DNA from: a virus
Strand: one strand, 5' to 3'
Length of the DNA: 64,000 bases
IMG/VR virus record: IMGVR_UViG_3300045110_000102
Location: 16,645 to 80,644 of that record
Shown here: piece by piece, positions 18,701-25,971 of the stretch
Position numbering within the stretch: the first letter of the stretch is position 1
Layout: each line of letters opens with the position of its first letter
The notes under the pieces: generated by a model
Seen by the model: only the letters and a program-made list of their open reading frames with translations
Told to the model about the DNA's origin: nothing
The model's database searches: none
Translations under genes and position numbers: made by a program

Positions 18701-19494
18701 GCGGCGGCAACATAGCTGCCAACTTGGAGCAGATGTCGAACTACGCAGCGTCCAGAAACAAGAGCCTGCAACAGGTTGTGGAAGCTCGGGGCACCAAACA
18801 ATTCTATGGTCCGCTTCGGCGTTTCCACGGTGATCCCGGCGCAGGGCGAATGATGCCGCATGAGCGTGATGCGTACAACAGCGCATGGACTCCACAGAAG
18901 CAGGCGGCGTGGGACAAGGCCAGCAACGAGGTGTTCTCTGGCGGGTCCAACAGAATCAATTACGCAACCGATCAAGGAACGGTCGGCGATCCGAACTATG
19001 ACCCGAACAGGATGACCAACGTCGGCGGCAATATGTTCGGTGTTCAACCGGGCACTGGAAAGTGGGTTAGTGCGCAGCGAGGTAAGCCACAAGTCGAAGG
19101 TCCAGTCACCGCTGTCGCCGAAGCGCCGAAGACTGAGACGCCAGCGACGACGCAGACTGCAGAGGCAGGGCAAGACAACACGCCGCTCGGTCGCGCGTTC
19201 GCAGCGAGCCAACGCAGCAGGACGCGCGGCATTACCAGAGACCCGGTGCACGATGCTCAGATGGAGCGCCATCGCGAGGAGACCGAGGCGCTGAAGAAGA
19301 AGGACGCCGCAGCACCAGCGGAGGAGCCGTCGATCCCAGAGCGAGCGAAGAACGAAGTCGAGAAGCCGCTGCAGATGAATGTCAAGGTCAACCAGAACGA
19401 CGTGCAATTCGCGCGCTCATCGATGAAGCGACAGGCTGATCGTGAGGTGCGCGAAGCGCGGTGGAGTTCGTACAGCGACATAGGTGCTGCATGA
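15778..19494 (+). CDS. Tape measure protein with peptidase-like domains
   Basis: A 1238-aa protein. Residues 1-400 are long helices with TP901-type features (LMGEMMRNFNIPAADASRAMEI-like repeats, GLTSSMAEWGYTG). About 560-750 is Gly-rich and flexible. About 750-900 looks like an M15/VanY-type peptidase: HGYGNALDIE near 835 and DWGHFEW near 890 supply the expected His-x6-Asp and Asp-x2-His ligands. About 965-1075 (FRTLQAEGGGNIAANLEQMS and QFYGP) resembles SleB-type wall hydrolases. It sets tail length and probably opens the peptidoglycan at injection. Confidence 0.9.
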   Translation: MGANDQETTVRITAEDNTSKAVTSIGARFYALHKEAQAMFRGYADGALVSTKSIEMFAKKNKTTFDEAFQQMQKLHDAENKAFKARQDAAANTDKDNTKQAAGAKGVAKELAGMAARYLSVAAAVDIVRRSFLGFADFDKKMRLIQNGTDATKEQMKEFSAVIKQVSAETGASLDDVAEGFKTLQETANLSLAETQKILPELAVQADGMGVSVTQLGRLMGEMMRNFNIPAADASRAMEIISHGARKLGLNVGDLGPAISGLTSSMAEWGYTGAEGAARMVAMLGEARKATGDSSKAAQVLSNIFEKLGSGQLAEALGKNPQMLYKQLKEIQAAGGDVMGAIVAMMEKATDQRKVAEAIGVRDIKVVRKLTESWGDMTGKITEAKNAQGGYAAGLNTLNSAQGRVNQLMASIVELMNSLGALLDALGATTALKFLADQIMAAVKGMERLTELWKWITGQEIKKPEWIPQSGAEFRHRLWGSREYGGFGELKRPWDREKNAPGMTKEEKAAEQKRIESMSPQEKALYEQGLKRQRELNQQIETTTGNIKKMSFALPDTPGFKVWKTALGVPQGGGAPSAGYGGSGDASVLPASYSPGGGLVHRASYGGGDGTPIGNAFSRANAMGAGTRNVVDFAAARARRVSYGGSADARTLDADYHPGEGGYLGGPGGGVGPGYGGHGAGGPGIPGMERAGPGGYGSSYGGGSQPQMTGRGSSLPGAGGERTHASLPPPSGPQSPTEPSGAVDEHGHAHTGVGGYNFMGSERARRMGYNIQHGSREAQMPFATGIPKDAYGGRLSTIRANKYAGPDMAGFLKDLHEAGAPLDQFAGAYVNKPRQHGYGNALDIETGFGSGPDNSPKLHAWAMKNPELFKKIQAQRHMRNLDPTSGSTVKDWGHFEWTPTGRAPVGQTQTASADAANPMGTPDTAPAAGGTASGDFKGNRVNQDVLKTRIQQANSEWMKDPKNQQKIFRTLQAEGGGNIAANLEQMSNYAASRNKSLQQVVEARGTKQFYGPLRRFHGDPGAGRMMPHERDAYNSAWTPQKQAAWDKASNEVFSGGSNRINYATDQGTVGDPNYDPNRMTNVGGNMFGVQPGTGKWVSAQRGKPQVEGPVTAVAEAPKTETPATTQTAEAGQDNTPLGRAFAASQRSRTRGITRDPVHDAQMERHREETEALKKKDAAAPAEEPSIPERAKNEVEKPLQMNVKVNQNDVQFARSSMKRQADREVREARWSSYSDIGAA

Positions 19495-19739
19495 GAGACC
19501 AAGACTGGGTCGTCACCTTCAAGGTTGAAACGCGTCAAGGCACATCGATCACCGAGTTCTATCGTGGCTCGCGCAACGAGTGCCTGCGCATCAAGGAGAT
19601 GAGCACCAGCGGCGGCTCTGATGATCAGCAGGCAACGCGCGGCTGGCGCGCCATCGCCGGGCTTGCGCAGGAGTGGGACGACTTCATCGACCACGAGAGT
19701 CCGGTCGAGGTGTTTGCTGTTGCGATGATGGGGCGGTGA
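19491..19739 (+). CDS. Hypothetical tail-region protein, 82 aa
   Basis: ATG overlaps the tape-measure stop (ATGA). A small protein with strands at the N-terminus (WVVTFKVETRQG) and a helical centre. It lies between the tape measure and the gpU-like gene, where small tail proteins are common. No family recognised. Confidence 0.65.
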   Translation: MRDQDWVVTFKVETRQGTSITEFYRGSRNECLRIKEMSTSGGSDDQQATRGWRAIAGLAQEWDDFIDHESPVEVFAVAMMGR

Positions 19740-19743
19740 TCGA

Positions 19744-20367
19744 ATGGCGAACTGGGTTCTGTTTCAATGGGGGCCGATTCAATTTCAGGTCTTTCCGTTC
19801 AACGTCAACGAGATGTCGCATCACACCGGTGCTGACTGGGCGAAGAAGGAGATCGCCGGTGCCGCGATGTATCGCGAGTGGGTTGGTGAGAACGACGAGC
19901 AGATCACGCTGAAGGGCCGCGTCTTCCCGCACTTCTTCGCGCGCGCTGCGTACACGCGCAAGATCAGACAGCCAGTGGTCGGCGGCGGAGCGGTGATGAC
20001 CGTATCGCCCGACGAGAACAATCCGGTCGGCGGGCTGTTGCAGCAGCACACCGGCGGCGACTTCGCCAACAGCGGCGGGCTCACGCATCTCGACGTGATC
20101 GACAACATGCGCAGGCTCGGTCAGGCGCACGTGCTGATCCGTGGCGATGGCTGGCACTTCGGCTGGTTCATCATCGAGACGCTCAATCGCGGACACTCGC
20201 TGATCGCGCCCGACGGCATCGGCCAGATGATCGAGTTCGAGGCGAGCTTCCAACGCGTGCCGATCCCGAACGACGGCGCGTCGAACTATGGACAGATCAC
20301 GGGATCGGGTGGCGTGCAGAACGAAGCACCGTCACCGGCACCAGCGCCGCCGGACAGGTTCGCATGA
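19744..20367 (+). CDS. Tail protein U-like (gpU)
   Basis: A 207-aa protein. The N-terminal half has the P2 gpU pattern: FQWGPIQFQVFPFN, then HHTGADWAKKEI, YREWVGENDEQITLKG and RVFP. RLGQAHVLIRGDGWHFGWF follows near residue 125. gpU works at the end of the tail in completion. The U-X-D order matches P2. The C-terminal 40 residues are Pro/Ala-rich. Confidence 0.85.
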   Translation: MANWVLFQWGPIQFQVFPFNVNEMSHHTGADWAKKEIAGAAMYREWVGENDEQITLKGRVFPHFFARAAYTRKIRQPVVGGGAVMTVSPDENNPVGGLLQQHTGGDFANSGGLTHLDVIDNMRRLGQAHVLIRGDGWHFGWFIIETLNRGHSLIAPDGIGQMIEFEASFQRVPIPNDGASNYGQITGSGGVQNEAPSPAPAPPDRFA

Positions 20368-20681
20368 CAGTCTCATCCTATGACGTGGTGACAGTCTCAT
20401 CCGACTACATCACCGCCGACAGCATTCTGTGGAAGCGCTATCGCAACCGCGCGCCGAAGATGATCGAGCAGATGATGGATGACAATCCGCACCTCGCGAA
20501 GTGTCATCGCTATTCGCCGTTCCTTCCGGTCGGCACCGTGGTCCGCATCCCGATTGACTTCGGCGTCTTGAGCGGCGCGCCGCAGCGCAAGAACACGGTC
20601 GTGCTGTGGGGCACGACTGGCGAGAGCGATCCGGAGCAGCAGATGTATCAAGGGACACGGAAGCCGGGGGAAGTGGTGTAG
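20364..20681 (+). CDS. Tail protein X-like (gpX), LysM-type
   Basis: A 105-aa protein with ATG overlapping the gpU stop. The segment YITADSILWKRYRNRAP, then DDNPHLAKC and LPVGTVVRIP, is the LysM-like layout of P2 gpX. In P2-type tails it assists hub or tail-tip assembly and may touch peptidoglycan. A 40-residue tail follows the domain. Confidence 0.85.
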   Translation: MTVSSYDVVTVSSDYITADSILWKRYRNRAPKMIEQMMDDNPHLAKCHRYSPFLPVGTVVRIPIDFGVLSGAPQRKNTVVLWGTTGESDPEQQMYQGTRKPGEVV

Positions 20682-22259
20682 ATGGCTGAGCATCAAGGTC
20701 CGCGTCGTCGCGCTGCATGTCACATCTGGGTCGCTGGCAAAGACGTGTCGGCGCGGCTGTCGCCGTATCTGATCTCGGTGCAGGTGATCGACTCGCTGTC
20801 TGAGATGCCTCAGTGCAACATCGAACTCGATGACCGCAATGCGGAGCTACAGATTCCGCCGGATGGCGATCCGATATACGTCGCGCTCGGCTGGGCAGGT
20901 GAAGGCCCGCGACTGTTTGAAGGCGGTCGCGGCAAGACGTTCGAGCACACCGCGAGCCTCGGGCTCATGGCTGGAGAGAAGGAAGCCGCGTGGGGCGGTC
21001 CCGGTATGGTGCCGGTGTTCATTGGATGGGTGACGTCGGTCGAGTCAGGCTTCGGTCGTCGTGGCGGCGGTCGTCGATTGTGGATCGAGGCCAAAGGCAA
21101 CAACGACAAGAGCACGACGAAGGAGCTTCAACGTGGACACGTCGGAGAAGGAAAACAGGAGGACGGTGGGGGAGGCTCTCAAGGAGGTGGGAGTGGCGGC
21201 GGCGCGGGTGGCTCGGGCGGCGGTGCGGGTGCTGGTGGCGGTGGTCAAATCCCAATGCAGACGGCTCTCACGCAAGTGTTCGCGAAGTCCGGACTGAGCG
21301 TGAAGCTCTCGCCGCAGATGGCGAAGATCAAGCGCGACTATTGGAATTGGAATGACTCGCCGATGAACCTCGGGCGACGTCTCGCCGAAGAGAACGGCGG
21401 CTTCTTCACGATCTCGAACAACATCGCATCGATGGTCGGCAAGGGTGAGTTCACCAACGCCGACGGCACACCGATGCCGAACGTCGAGGCGGTGTGGGGC
21501 GTCAACCTGATCGGCTGGCGCATCAAGCCGTACACCTCGCGGCCACAGTACGGCGGCGCTGCTGCGCGGCACTTCGACTTCATGGAAGCTGCGTGGAAGA
21601 CCGTCGAAGGAAAGGTCGGCGGCTCGACACCGTTCGGCGGAGCCGGTGCCATCGCGCATCAGATCGCATCGGTGGCTGACTCCGCAACCGCCGAGCAGAA
21701 CAACGCGGGCGCTGCGGGCGATGCATCGAGCAATCGCGGGCACGGCTGGGTGCTGCTCAACGGCGAACCGAACTGCAAGGCTGGCGGCATGGTGACGATT
21801 GTCGGCGCGCGGCCCGGCATCGACTGCACCTATCTGATCGAGCAGGCCGAGCACAACTACACGCGCGGCGTCGGCTATACCACGCGCTGCAACGTGATGT
21901 ACCCGACGCCGATCCCGACCGATTGGGGATGGAGCAACGACCCGGGCATGGGAAAGATTCCGACCGAGCGCGACAAGACGGTCGAGGAGAAGAAGGCCGA
22001 CGTCGAGAAGAAGGCGGCGGACGAGCGCGCCGCAGAGATCGAGGAGGAGAAGAAGGCCATCGAAGAGCGGCAGCGCAGAGCCGATCAGGCGTTCATCGAA
22101 GAGCGCGCCAACTCAGACTTCGTCCCCGGGCGCGCGCCGTTCGATAATTACTGGGGATGGATGAGCGGCGAGCCTAGCGCGCGCGACATCGCGGCGGCAA
22201 AGCTCTGGTACGAGCGCCGCAATCAGGCGCTGCCGCCTGCGTGGCAGAAGTATCAATAG
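20682..22259 (+). CDS. Tail hub / late control protein D-like (gpD)
   Basis: A 525-aa protein starting immediately after the gpX-like stop. The N-terminal ring domain (CHIWVAGKDVSARLSPYLIS, VQVIDSLSEMPQCNIELDD) and the later FFTISNNIASM and GWRIKPYTSRPQY match the gpD/gp27 hub family. A Gly/Ser-rich loop (about 165-187) splits the domains. The C-terminal 100 residues include a charged coiled coil (EEKKADVEKKAADERAAEI) not usual in P2 gpD. Confidence 0.85.
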   Translation: MAEHQGPRRRAACHIWVAGKDVSARLSPYLISVQVIDSLSEMPQCNIELDDRNAELQIPPDGDPIYVALGWAGEGPRLFEGGRGKTFEHTASLGLMAGEKEAAWGGPGMVPVFIGWVTSVESGFGRRGGGRRLWIEAKGNNDKSTTKELQRGHVGEGKQEDGGGGSQGGGSGGGAGGSGGGAGAGGGGQIPMQTALTQVFAKSGLSVKLSPQMAKIKRDYWNWNDSPMNLGRRLAEENGGFFTISNNIASMVGKGEFTNADGTPMPNVEAVWGVNLIGWRIKPYTSRPQYGGAAARHFDFMEAAWKTVEGKVGGSTPFGGAGAIAHQIASVADSATAEQNNAGAAGDASSNRGHGWVLLNGEPNCKAGGMVTIVGARPGIDCTYLIEQAEHNYTRGVGYTTRCNVMYPTPIPTDWGWSNDPGMGKIPTERDKTVEEKKADVEKKAADERAAEIEEEKKAIEERQRRADQAFIEERANSDFVPGRAPFDNYWGWMSGEPSARDIAAAKLWYERRNQALPPAWQKYQ

Positions 22260-22271
22260 GGAGATTCACCC

Positions 22272-22913
22272 ATGACAACCATCGTCATCAGTTCGGGGCA
22301 TGGAGCCAAGGTGCCGGGCGCGGACGGCATCATCAACGAAGTGCAGCAGGCCCGACGCGTCGTTGATGCGCTGGCTGCGGAGTTGGAGTCGCGTGAGGTC
22401 AACGTGATCGTGTTTCACGACGACACCTCGACCAGTCAGGGCGAGAACCTCAACACCATCGTTGCGGCGCATAATCGCGAGACGCGCGATCTCGACATCA
22501 GCGTGCACTTCAATGCGTTCGAGCAGCGCGAGGGTCCGGTCGGCACGGAGGTCTGGTACATCAGCCAGAAGAATCTCGCCGCGCAATTGTCGGCAGCGAT
22601 GGCTGACGGTGGTGACTTCATTGATCGCGGCGCGAAGTACACCGATGATTTGAAGTTTCTCAACTCGACGAATAAGCCAGCCGTGCTGCTTGAGGTCTGC
22701 TTCGTGGACAGCGAGGAGGACTGCCGACTGTACGAGATGAACTTCACCACCATCATCGAAGCGCTGGCTGACGTGTTCGCCGAGGGCGAGGAAGAGATCA
22801 CCGAGCCGGTGCCGCCGCCGGGCGAAGAGATCATCCCGCCGCGCGTGGACATCTCGGTCAGCGGTGATGTGCTGATCTACGTCAACGGCGATCAGGTCGG
22901 CACGAAGGGTTGA
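22272..22913 (+). CDS. N-acetylmuramoyl-L-alanine amidase (Amidase_3)
   Basis: A 213-aa zinc amidase that cuts the lactyl-peptide bond of peptidoglycan. The ligands and catalytic residue are in place: His10 in SSGHG, Glu23 in INEVQQA, His79 in VHFNAF, and Glu141 in LLEVCFVD; GTEVWY also matches. There is no signal peptide, so it would need a holin or act from the virion. The C-terminal 45 residues are a Pro-rich linker and a short strand-rich tail. It starts the lysis cassette with a GH24 lysozyme next to it. Confidence 0.9.
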   Translation: MTTIVISSGHGAKVPGADGIINEVQQARRVVDALAAELESREVNVIVFHDDTSTSQGENLNTIVAAHNRETRDLDISVHFNAFEQREGPVGTEVWYISQKNLAAQLSAAMADGGDFIDRGAKYTDDLKFLNSTNKPAVLLEVCFVDSEEDCRLYEMNFTTIIEALADVFAEGEEEITEPVPPPGEEIIPPRVDISVSGDVLIYVNGDQVGTKG

Positions 22914-22917
22914 AGCC

Positions 22918-23481
22918 ATGCCAAATGAAACGCTGGTCATCTCCGTCGCTGGCGCGAACCTGATCAAGCACTTCGAGTCGTGTTTGAAGAAGAGCGGGCC
23001 GGATCGATTCACCGCATATAAATGTCCAGCGGGAGTCGCCACCATCGGATGGGGCACGACATCGGAGAACGGGCACAAGATCACGATGGGTCTGGTGTGG
23101 TCGCAAGCGCAATGCGATGCCGCGTTCCTCAACGACATGCACGTCTTCGAGTCCGACGTGCGCCGTCTCGTCAAGGTGAAGCTGGAGCAGTGGCAGTTCG
23201 ATTCGCTCGTGAGCTTTTCATATAACTGCGGGGCCGGTGCGTTCGCTGGTTCGACTCTGTTGAAGAAGGTGAACGCGCAGGACTTCGATGCGGCGGCGCT
23301 GGAGTTTCACAAGTGGTGCAAGGCGAAGGGCAAGAAGCTCGATGGGCTTGTGCGCCGACGCGCGAGCGAGTCGCTGTTGTTTCAGAACATTGCGGATGAA
23401 GACTACGACGGCAAGCCTGACAAGATCATCAAGCCGCTCGATGATCCTATGCCGCAACATGTGGACAAGCCGTCTCATTGA
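22918..23481 (+). CDS. GH24 endolysin (T4/P22-type lysozyme)
   Basis: A 187-aa muramidase. FES (Glu20) is the catalytic acid. CPAGVATIGWGTT supplies the Cys and Thr of the E-x8-C-x5-T pattern, and QFDSLVSFSYNCGAGAF and GLVRRRASE are family segments. The N-terminus is not a clear signal peptide, although ISVAGANLI could be a weak one. It hydrolyses glycan strands at lysis and pairs with the upstream amidase. Confidence 0.95.
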   Translation: MPNETLVISVAGANLIKHFESCLKKSGPDRFTAYKCPAGVATIGWGTTSENGHKITMGLVWSQAQCDAAFLNDMHVFESDVRRLVKVKLEQWQFDSLVSFSYNCGAGAFAGSTLLKKVNAQDFDAAALEFHKWCKAKGKKLDGLVRRRASESLLFQNIADEDYDGKPDKIIKPLDDPMPQHVDKPSH

Positions 23482-23494
23482 AGGAGTACTGCTT

Positions 23495-23665
23495 ATGACA
23501 CTCGGTCTCGCATTCTGGATCATCATGCTCATCTGGTTCGTGTTCGGCGGGCTGGTTCACTTCGGCATGGTTGCTGCTGCCTACACTGGCGTCGGCACGC
23601 TGTTGCTGTTCGTGCTGTTCCTGATCTTGGGATGGCAGGTGTTCGGCGCGCCGCTGCATAAATGA
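23495..23665 (+). CDS. Small two-helix membrane protein, candidate holin
   Basis: 56 aa with AAGGAG before ATG at 23495. It is nearly all hydrophobic, with two predicted helices (about 3-25 and 28-50) joined by a short turn, then the short tail GAPLHK. Size, helix count and position right after the lysozyme fit a class II holin that permeabilises the inner membrane. It has no family signature, so the name is inferred. Confidence 0.6.
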   Translation: MTLGLAFWIIMLIWFVFGGLVHFGMVAAAYTGVGTLLLFVLFLILGWQVFGAPLHK

Positions 23666-23832
23666 GCGCGACGCTATGGGGCGTGGTGGTCGCAGCCCTG
23701 CTCGCTGTCGTGGTGTTGCTGTGGTCTACCGGCGCGCTTCGATCACCGACCCTGCCCGATGATCGCAAGTCGCAAGTCGATCCGCTGCCGCCGTATCCGA
23801 GCGGCCCGCCGTCGATCTGCAAAGGATGTTGA
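23662..23832 (+). CDS. Small membrane protein, possible spanin-like
   Basis: 56 aa with ATGA overlap to the candidate holin. One N-terminal membrane helix (about 5-22) is followed by a Pro-rich tail ending in PPYPSGPPSICKGC. The Pro-rich periplasmic tail with two Cys recalls Rz1-like lipoproteins, but the lipobox is missing. It sits in the lysis cassette. Confidence 0.5.
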   Translation: MSATLWGVVVAALLAVVVLLWSTGALRSPTLPDDRKSQVDPLPPYPSGPPSICKGC

Positions 23833-23924
23833 GTTTGTGCTGGCTCTCGATCATCGTCGCGCTGATGGCTGGCGGGATCGCGGGCGTACTGGCGATGGCT
23901 GTCGTGAAGATCGCGAAGGACTGA
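23826..23924 (+). CDS. Tiny membrane peptide, 32 aa
   Basis: ATG at 23826 overlaps the preceding gene end. The product is one hydrophobic helix (WLSIIVALMAGGIAGVLAMAVV) followed by Lys residues. It ends inside the first base of the lysis-cassette terminator. It could regulate the holin, but nothing more can be said. Confidence 0.4.
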   Translation: MLSLCWLSIIVALMAGGIAGVLAMAVVKIAKD

Positions 23925-23957
23925 AGGCCCGGGCTCATCACCCGGGCCTTTTTATTT
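23924..23957 (+). terminator. Strong rho-independent terminator after lysis cassette
   Basis: A perfect 10-bp GC-rich stem (AAGGCCCGGG at 23924-23933, CCCGGGCCTT at 23941-23950) with a 7-base loop, followed by TTTTTATTT. It ends the rightward late transcript before the leftward accessory genes. Confidence 0.9.
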
Positions 23958-23968
23958 GTCAATCGCGT

Positions 23969-24002
23969 TAATCGTGTTGCCGCTAATTCTCCGCCACGAT
24001 TA
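23969..24002 (-). terminator. Possible leftward terminator after PEP-CTERM gene
   Basis: An 8-bp stem (TAATCGTG at 23969-23976, CACGATTA at 23995-24002), with an 18-base loop, just after the stop of the leftward gene at 24012. On the minus strand a T-rich stretch follows about a dozen bases later. The fit is loose. Confidence 0.35.
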
Positions 24003-24011
24003 GCGCCACGA

Positions 24012-24656
24012 TTACGCCGTGACGGTGCGCCGTCGGCGTGCGAGCGCGAGCAGACCACCGCACGCTGCGATGAGTCCGGGGATGCCAGCGCCAGCGACGG
24101 GGCCGGGCACTGCAAGCGGCGTGACGTCGATGCGATAGTGCTCGAAGTCAGTGATCGTGCCGCCGACATTTACGAGGTCGAGGTCCCAGATGCGTTCGCC
24201 GTTGATCGCTTGGAAGTCGAATCCGTTCTGTCCGTTGCCGAGAGCGTAGCCGCCGAAGTTAAAGTTCTTGAAGGTGCCGTCAGCTTCCAGCGCGGTGACG
24301 TGGAAGAACATACTGCCGCTGCCTTTGATGGAAAAGATTTCCCGCGTGACAGCAAGCTGTCCGATGTTGTCGCGATCAAAGATCGAGATGTCGAGGTCGG
24401 ACGTGTTCACGATCTTGATGTCGTTTCCATTTGCAGCGCCGCTGAACGCGCCGTTGCCAGAGAGATCGCGGAAGCGCACCACCTCATCGTTCTGTCCGTT
24501 GAGCCGACCGAGGATCAGGTTGGTGCTGGCGATGTTGGTGAAGATGACGTTGTTGCCGGTGCCGCCTTGACCGGTGGTGTCGATGATGATGTCGGCGAAG
24601 GCTGGCGTTGCCAACGCAGTGAGGATCGCCGCGAGGGCGAGCAGCTTGGTCTTCAT
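24012..24656 (-). CDS. Secreted protein with PEP-CTERM-type sorting signal (paralogue A)
   Basis: A 214-aa protein. Residues 1-22 are a Sec signal ending in TPAFA. The mature part has GTGNNVIF, GAANGNDIKI, GNGQNGFDF and FEHYRIDV. The C-terminus starts VPGPVAGAGIPGL at 183, followed by a hydrophobic helix and RRRR, which is the sorting-signal layout seen in rhizobia. Exosortase systems of the host would process such a tail. AAGGGG precedes ATG at 24656. A homologue is at 34247. Phage origin and role are unknown; it looks like an accessory (moron) gene between terminators. Confidence 0.85.
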   Translation of the reverse strand: MKTKLLALAAILTALATPAFADIIIDTTGQGGTGNNVIFTNIASTNLILGRLNGQNDEVVRFRDLSGNGAFSGAANGNDIKIVNTSDLDISIFDRDNIGQLAVTREIFSIKGSGSMFFHVTALEADGTFKNFNFGGYALGNGQNGFDFQAINGERIWDLDLVNVGGTITDFEHYRIDVTPLAVPGPVAGAGIPGLIAACGGLLALARRRRTVTA

Positions 24657-24761
24657 GGGGAGCCCCTTGGTGTCAGTGTTTGCAAACGTGACCGGCGAAC
24701 GGTACGCGCGCCGAGGTGCGCGAGCCAGCCGCATATTCTGGACACTGTGGACGGCATAACT

Positions 24762-24771
24762 CCTACGTGGG
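24762..24771 (+). repeat. CCTACGTGGG element, copy 1
   Basis: One of the dispersed CCTACGTRGG elements, here overlapping the stop codon of the leftward zinc-ribbon gene and preceding the PEP-CTERM gene in transcription order. Confidence 0.6.
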
Positions 24772-25059
24772 GCGCGTCCGGCCCGGCGGGACAGGGACCC
24801 TGACCGACCTTGCCGCCTCAATGGCTCGTTTCCCGGCGGCATCTGCCGCGTCCATGAGTTGCTGAAGCTCGACCCATGTCACCGTAGCGCCCGGGGCCGA
24901 GGCCTCTCCAGCCCCCGCGCTGCTGATCCTGCGGGCCTTCCACGCCCGGGCTCTCCCGGCGGTCACCCGGCGGCGGTGGCACCTCGGACAGGTCGCCCGG
25001 CGAATCGCCCCCACGGGCTTCCAGCGGCGGTGACAGGCCTCACAAATCAGCAGGGTCAT
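24763..25059 (-). CDS. Zinc-ribbon protein
   Basis: 98 aa starting MTLLICEACHRRWKPVG. Two CxxC pairs (CEAC and CPRC, residues about 6-27) form a zinc ribbon, followed by Arg-rich and helical parts (ELQQLMDAADAAGKRA). Small zinc ribbons of phages often bind DNA or RNA polymerase, but no more can be said. An in-frame start further upstream would overlap the divergent region. Its stop codon lies within a CCTACGTGGG element. Confidence 0.6.
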   Translation of the reverse strand: MTLLICEACHRRWKPVGAIRRATCPRCHRRRVTAGRARAWKARRISSAGAGEASAPGATVTWVELQQLMDAADAAGKRAIEAARSVRVPVPPGRTRPT

Positions 25060-25118
25060 GGTCCGGTCGCGATCTCTCGTTAGCCCCTGTAGGGTCACTC
25101 AAACCCAAGGGAGAGCCT

Positions 25119-25649
25119 ATGCCTTACGTCACTGGATTCCTGAACGTTCACGAGGGCGGACAGCCCGACAACGCGCTGCCGGGTGGCGGCGGTCACCCAT
25201 CGCAGGGACTGCCCGGCCACGGTCACCCGGGCCAAGGCCTGCCGATGCCGCCCAGCGGGACGCTGCCTGCGCCGCCGCCCGGCATGTGGCCGCCGCCGTC
25301 GCTCGGCAACCCGATCCTGCCAGCACCTCCCGGCACGCCGCCCGGCACCATCTGGCCATCGCCGGGACTCCCCGATCATCCGAGCAACGTGCTCCCGGGT
25401 GGCGGACACGCGAGCGGCCAGCCGATCCCGCCGCCGCCCGGCGGATCGATTGACAACACGCTGCCGAGCGCGCCGCCGCAGGCAGGCAACGGTCTGCCGT
25501 CGAAGACCTACTGGATGATTTGCTACGCGCCGAATCTCGGATGGAAGTACGTCGCGGTCGATCCGTCGCTGACGCCCGGCCAAGGCTTGCCGCCTGCATC
25601 GGGCTCGATTGACAACACGCTGCCGCAGGCACCAGCGCCGAAGAAGTAG
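25119..25649 (+). CDS. Pro/Gly-rich repeat protein
   Basis: A 176-aa protein with GGGAGAG before ATG. After MPYVTGFLNVHEGGQ it is built of imperfect repeats of the form NxLPGGGGHPSQGLPG and GSIDNTLP. One folded-looking insert near 127-147 reads KTYWMICYAPNLGWKYVAVD. There is no signal peptide. I recall similar unnamed proteins in phages of rhizobia. A convergent hairpin ends the gene. Function unknown. Confidence 0.65.
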   Translation: MPYVTGFLNVHEGGQPDNALPGGGGHPSQGLPGHGHPGQGLPMPPSGTLPAPPPGMWPPPSLGNPILPAPPGTPPGTIWPSPGLPDHPSNVLPGGGHASGQPIPPPPGGSIDNTLPSAPPQAGNGLPSKTYWMICYAPNLGWKYVAVDPSLTPGQGLPPASGSIDNTLPQAPAPKK

Positions 25650-25676
25650 AACATCACGCACTTCGTCAACGCATTG

Positions 25677-25705
25677 GGCCAGCATCGGAAATATCCGTGC
25701 TGGCC
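25677..25705. terminator. Convergent hairpin terminator
   Basis: Stem GGCCAGCA/TGCTGGCC extended by CGGA/TCCG with one bulged base and an AATA loop, between two convergent genes. T-runs are weak on both sides, so it may stop transcription from both directions less efficiently than the site at 23924. Confidence 0.6.
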
Positions 25706-25971
25706 TATTGCTTCCGGCCTGTCCCGGTGATGTGCGTGGTGTTGCTCTTGATCCACTCGACCATGTCATCGCGCAGCACAAATCCCTCAAGCTGCTCGGC
25801 GAAGGCGTGCGCCTGTCCGATGCGATCCTGCTTGCCCTTGTCGGTCGAGATGATCTGGCACGCGACCGCCAGCGTCAGCGCGGTGCACGCTTCCGCGTTG
25901 TCCTCGCCAGCGAGGAGACCGTTGATCTGATCGACCAGCCGCACGACGTAGTCTTGTCGCTCATCGCTCAT
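25705..25971 (-). CDS. Hypothetical early protein, 88 aa
   Basis: A helical acidic protein (MSDERQDYVVRLVDQINGLL) that is the last gene of the leftward early operon. Its ATG overlaps the stop of the DUF7694-like gene (ATGA). It resembles the 78-aa product at 26354 in layout (a short helical protein with LALAVACQI-like core), so both could belong to one family. Confidence 0.6.
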   Translation of the reverse strand: MSDERQDYVVRLVDQINGLLAGEDNAEACTALTLAVACQIISTDKGKQDRIGQAHAFAEQLEGFVLRDDMVEWIKSNTTHITGTGRKQ

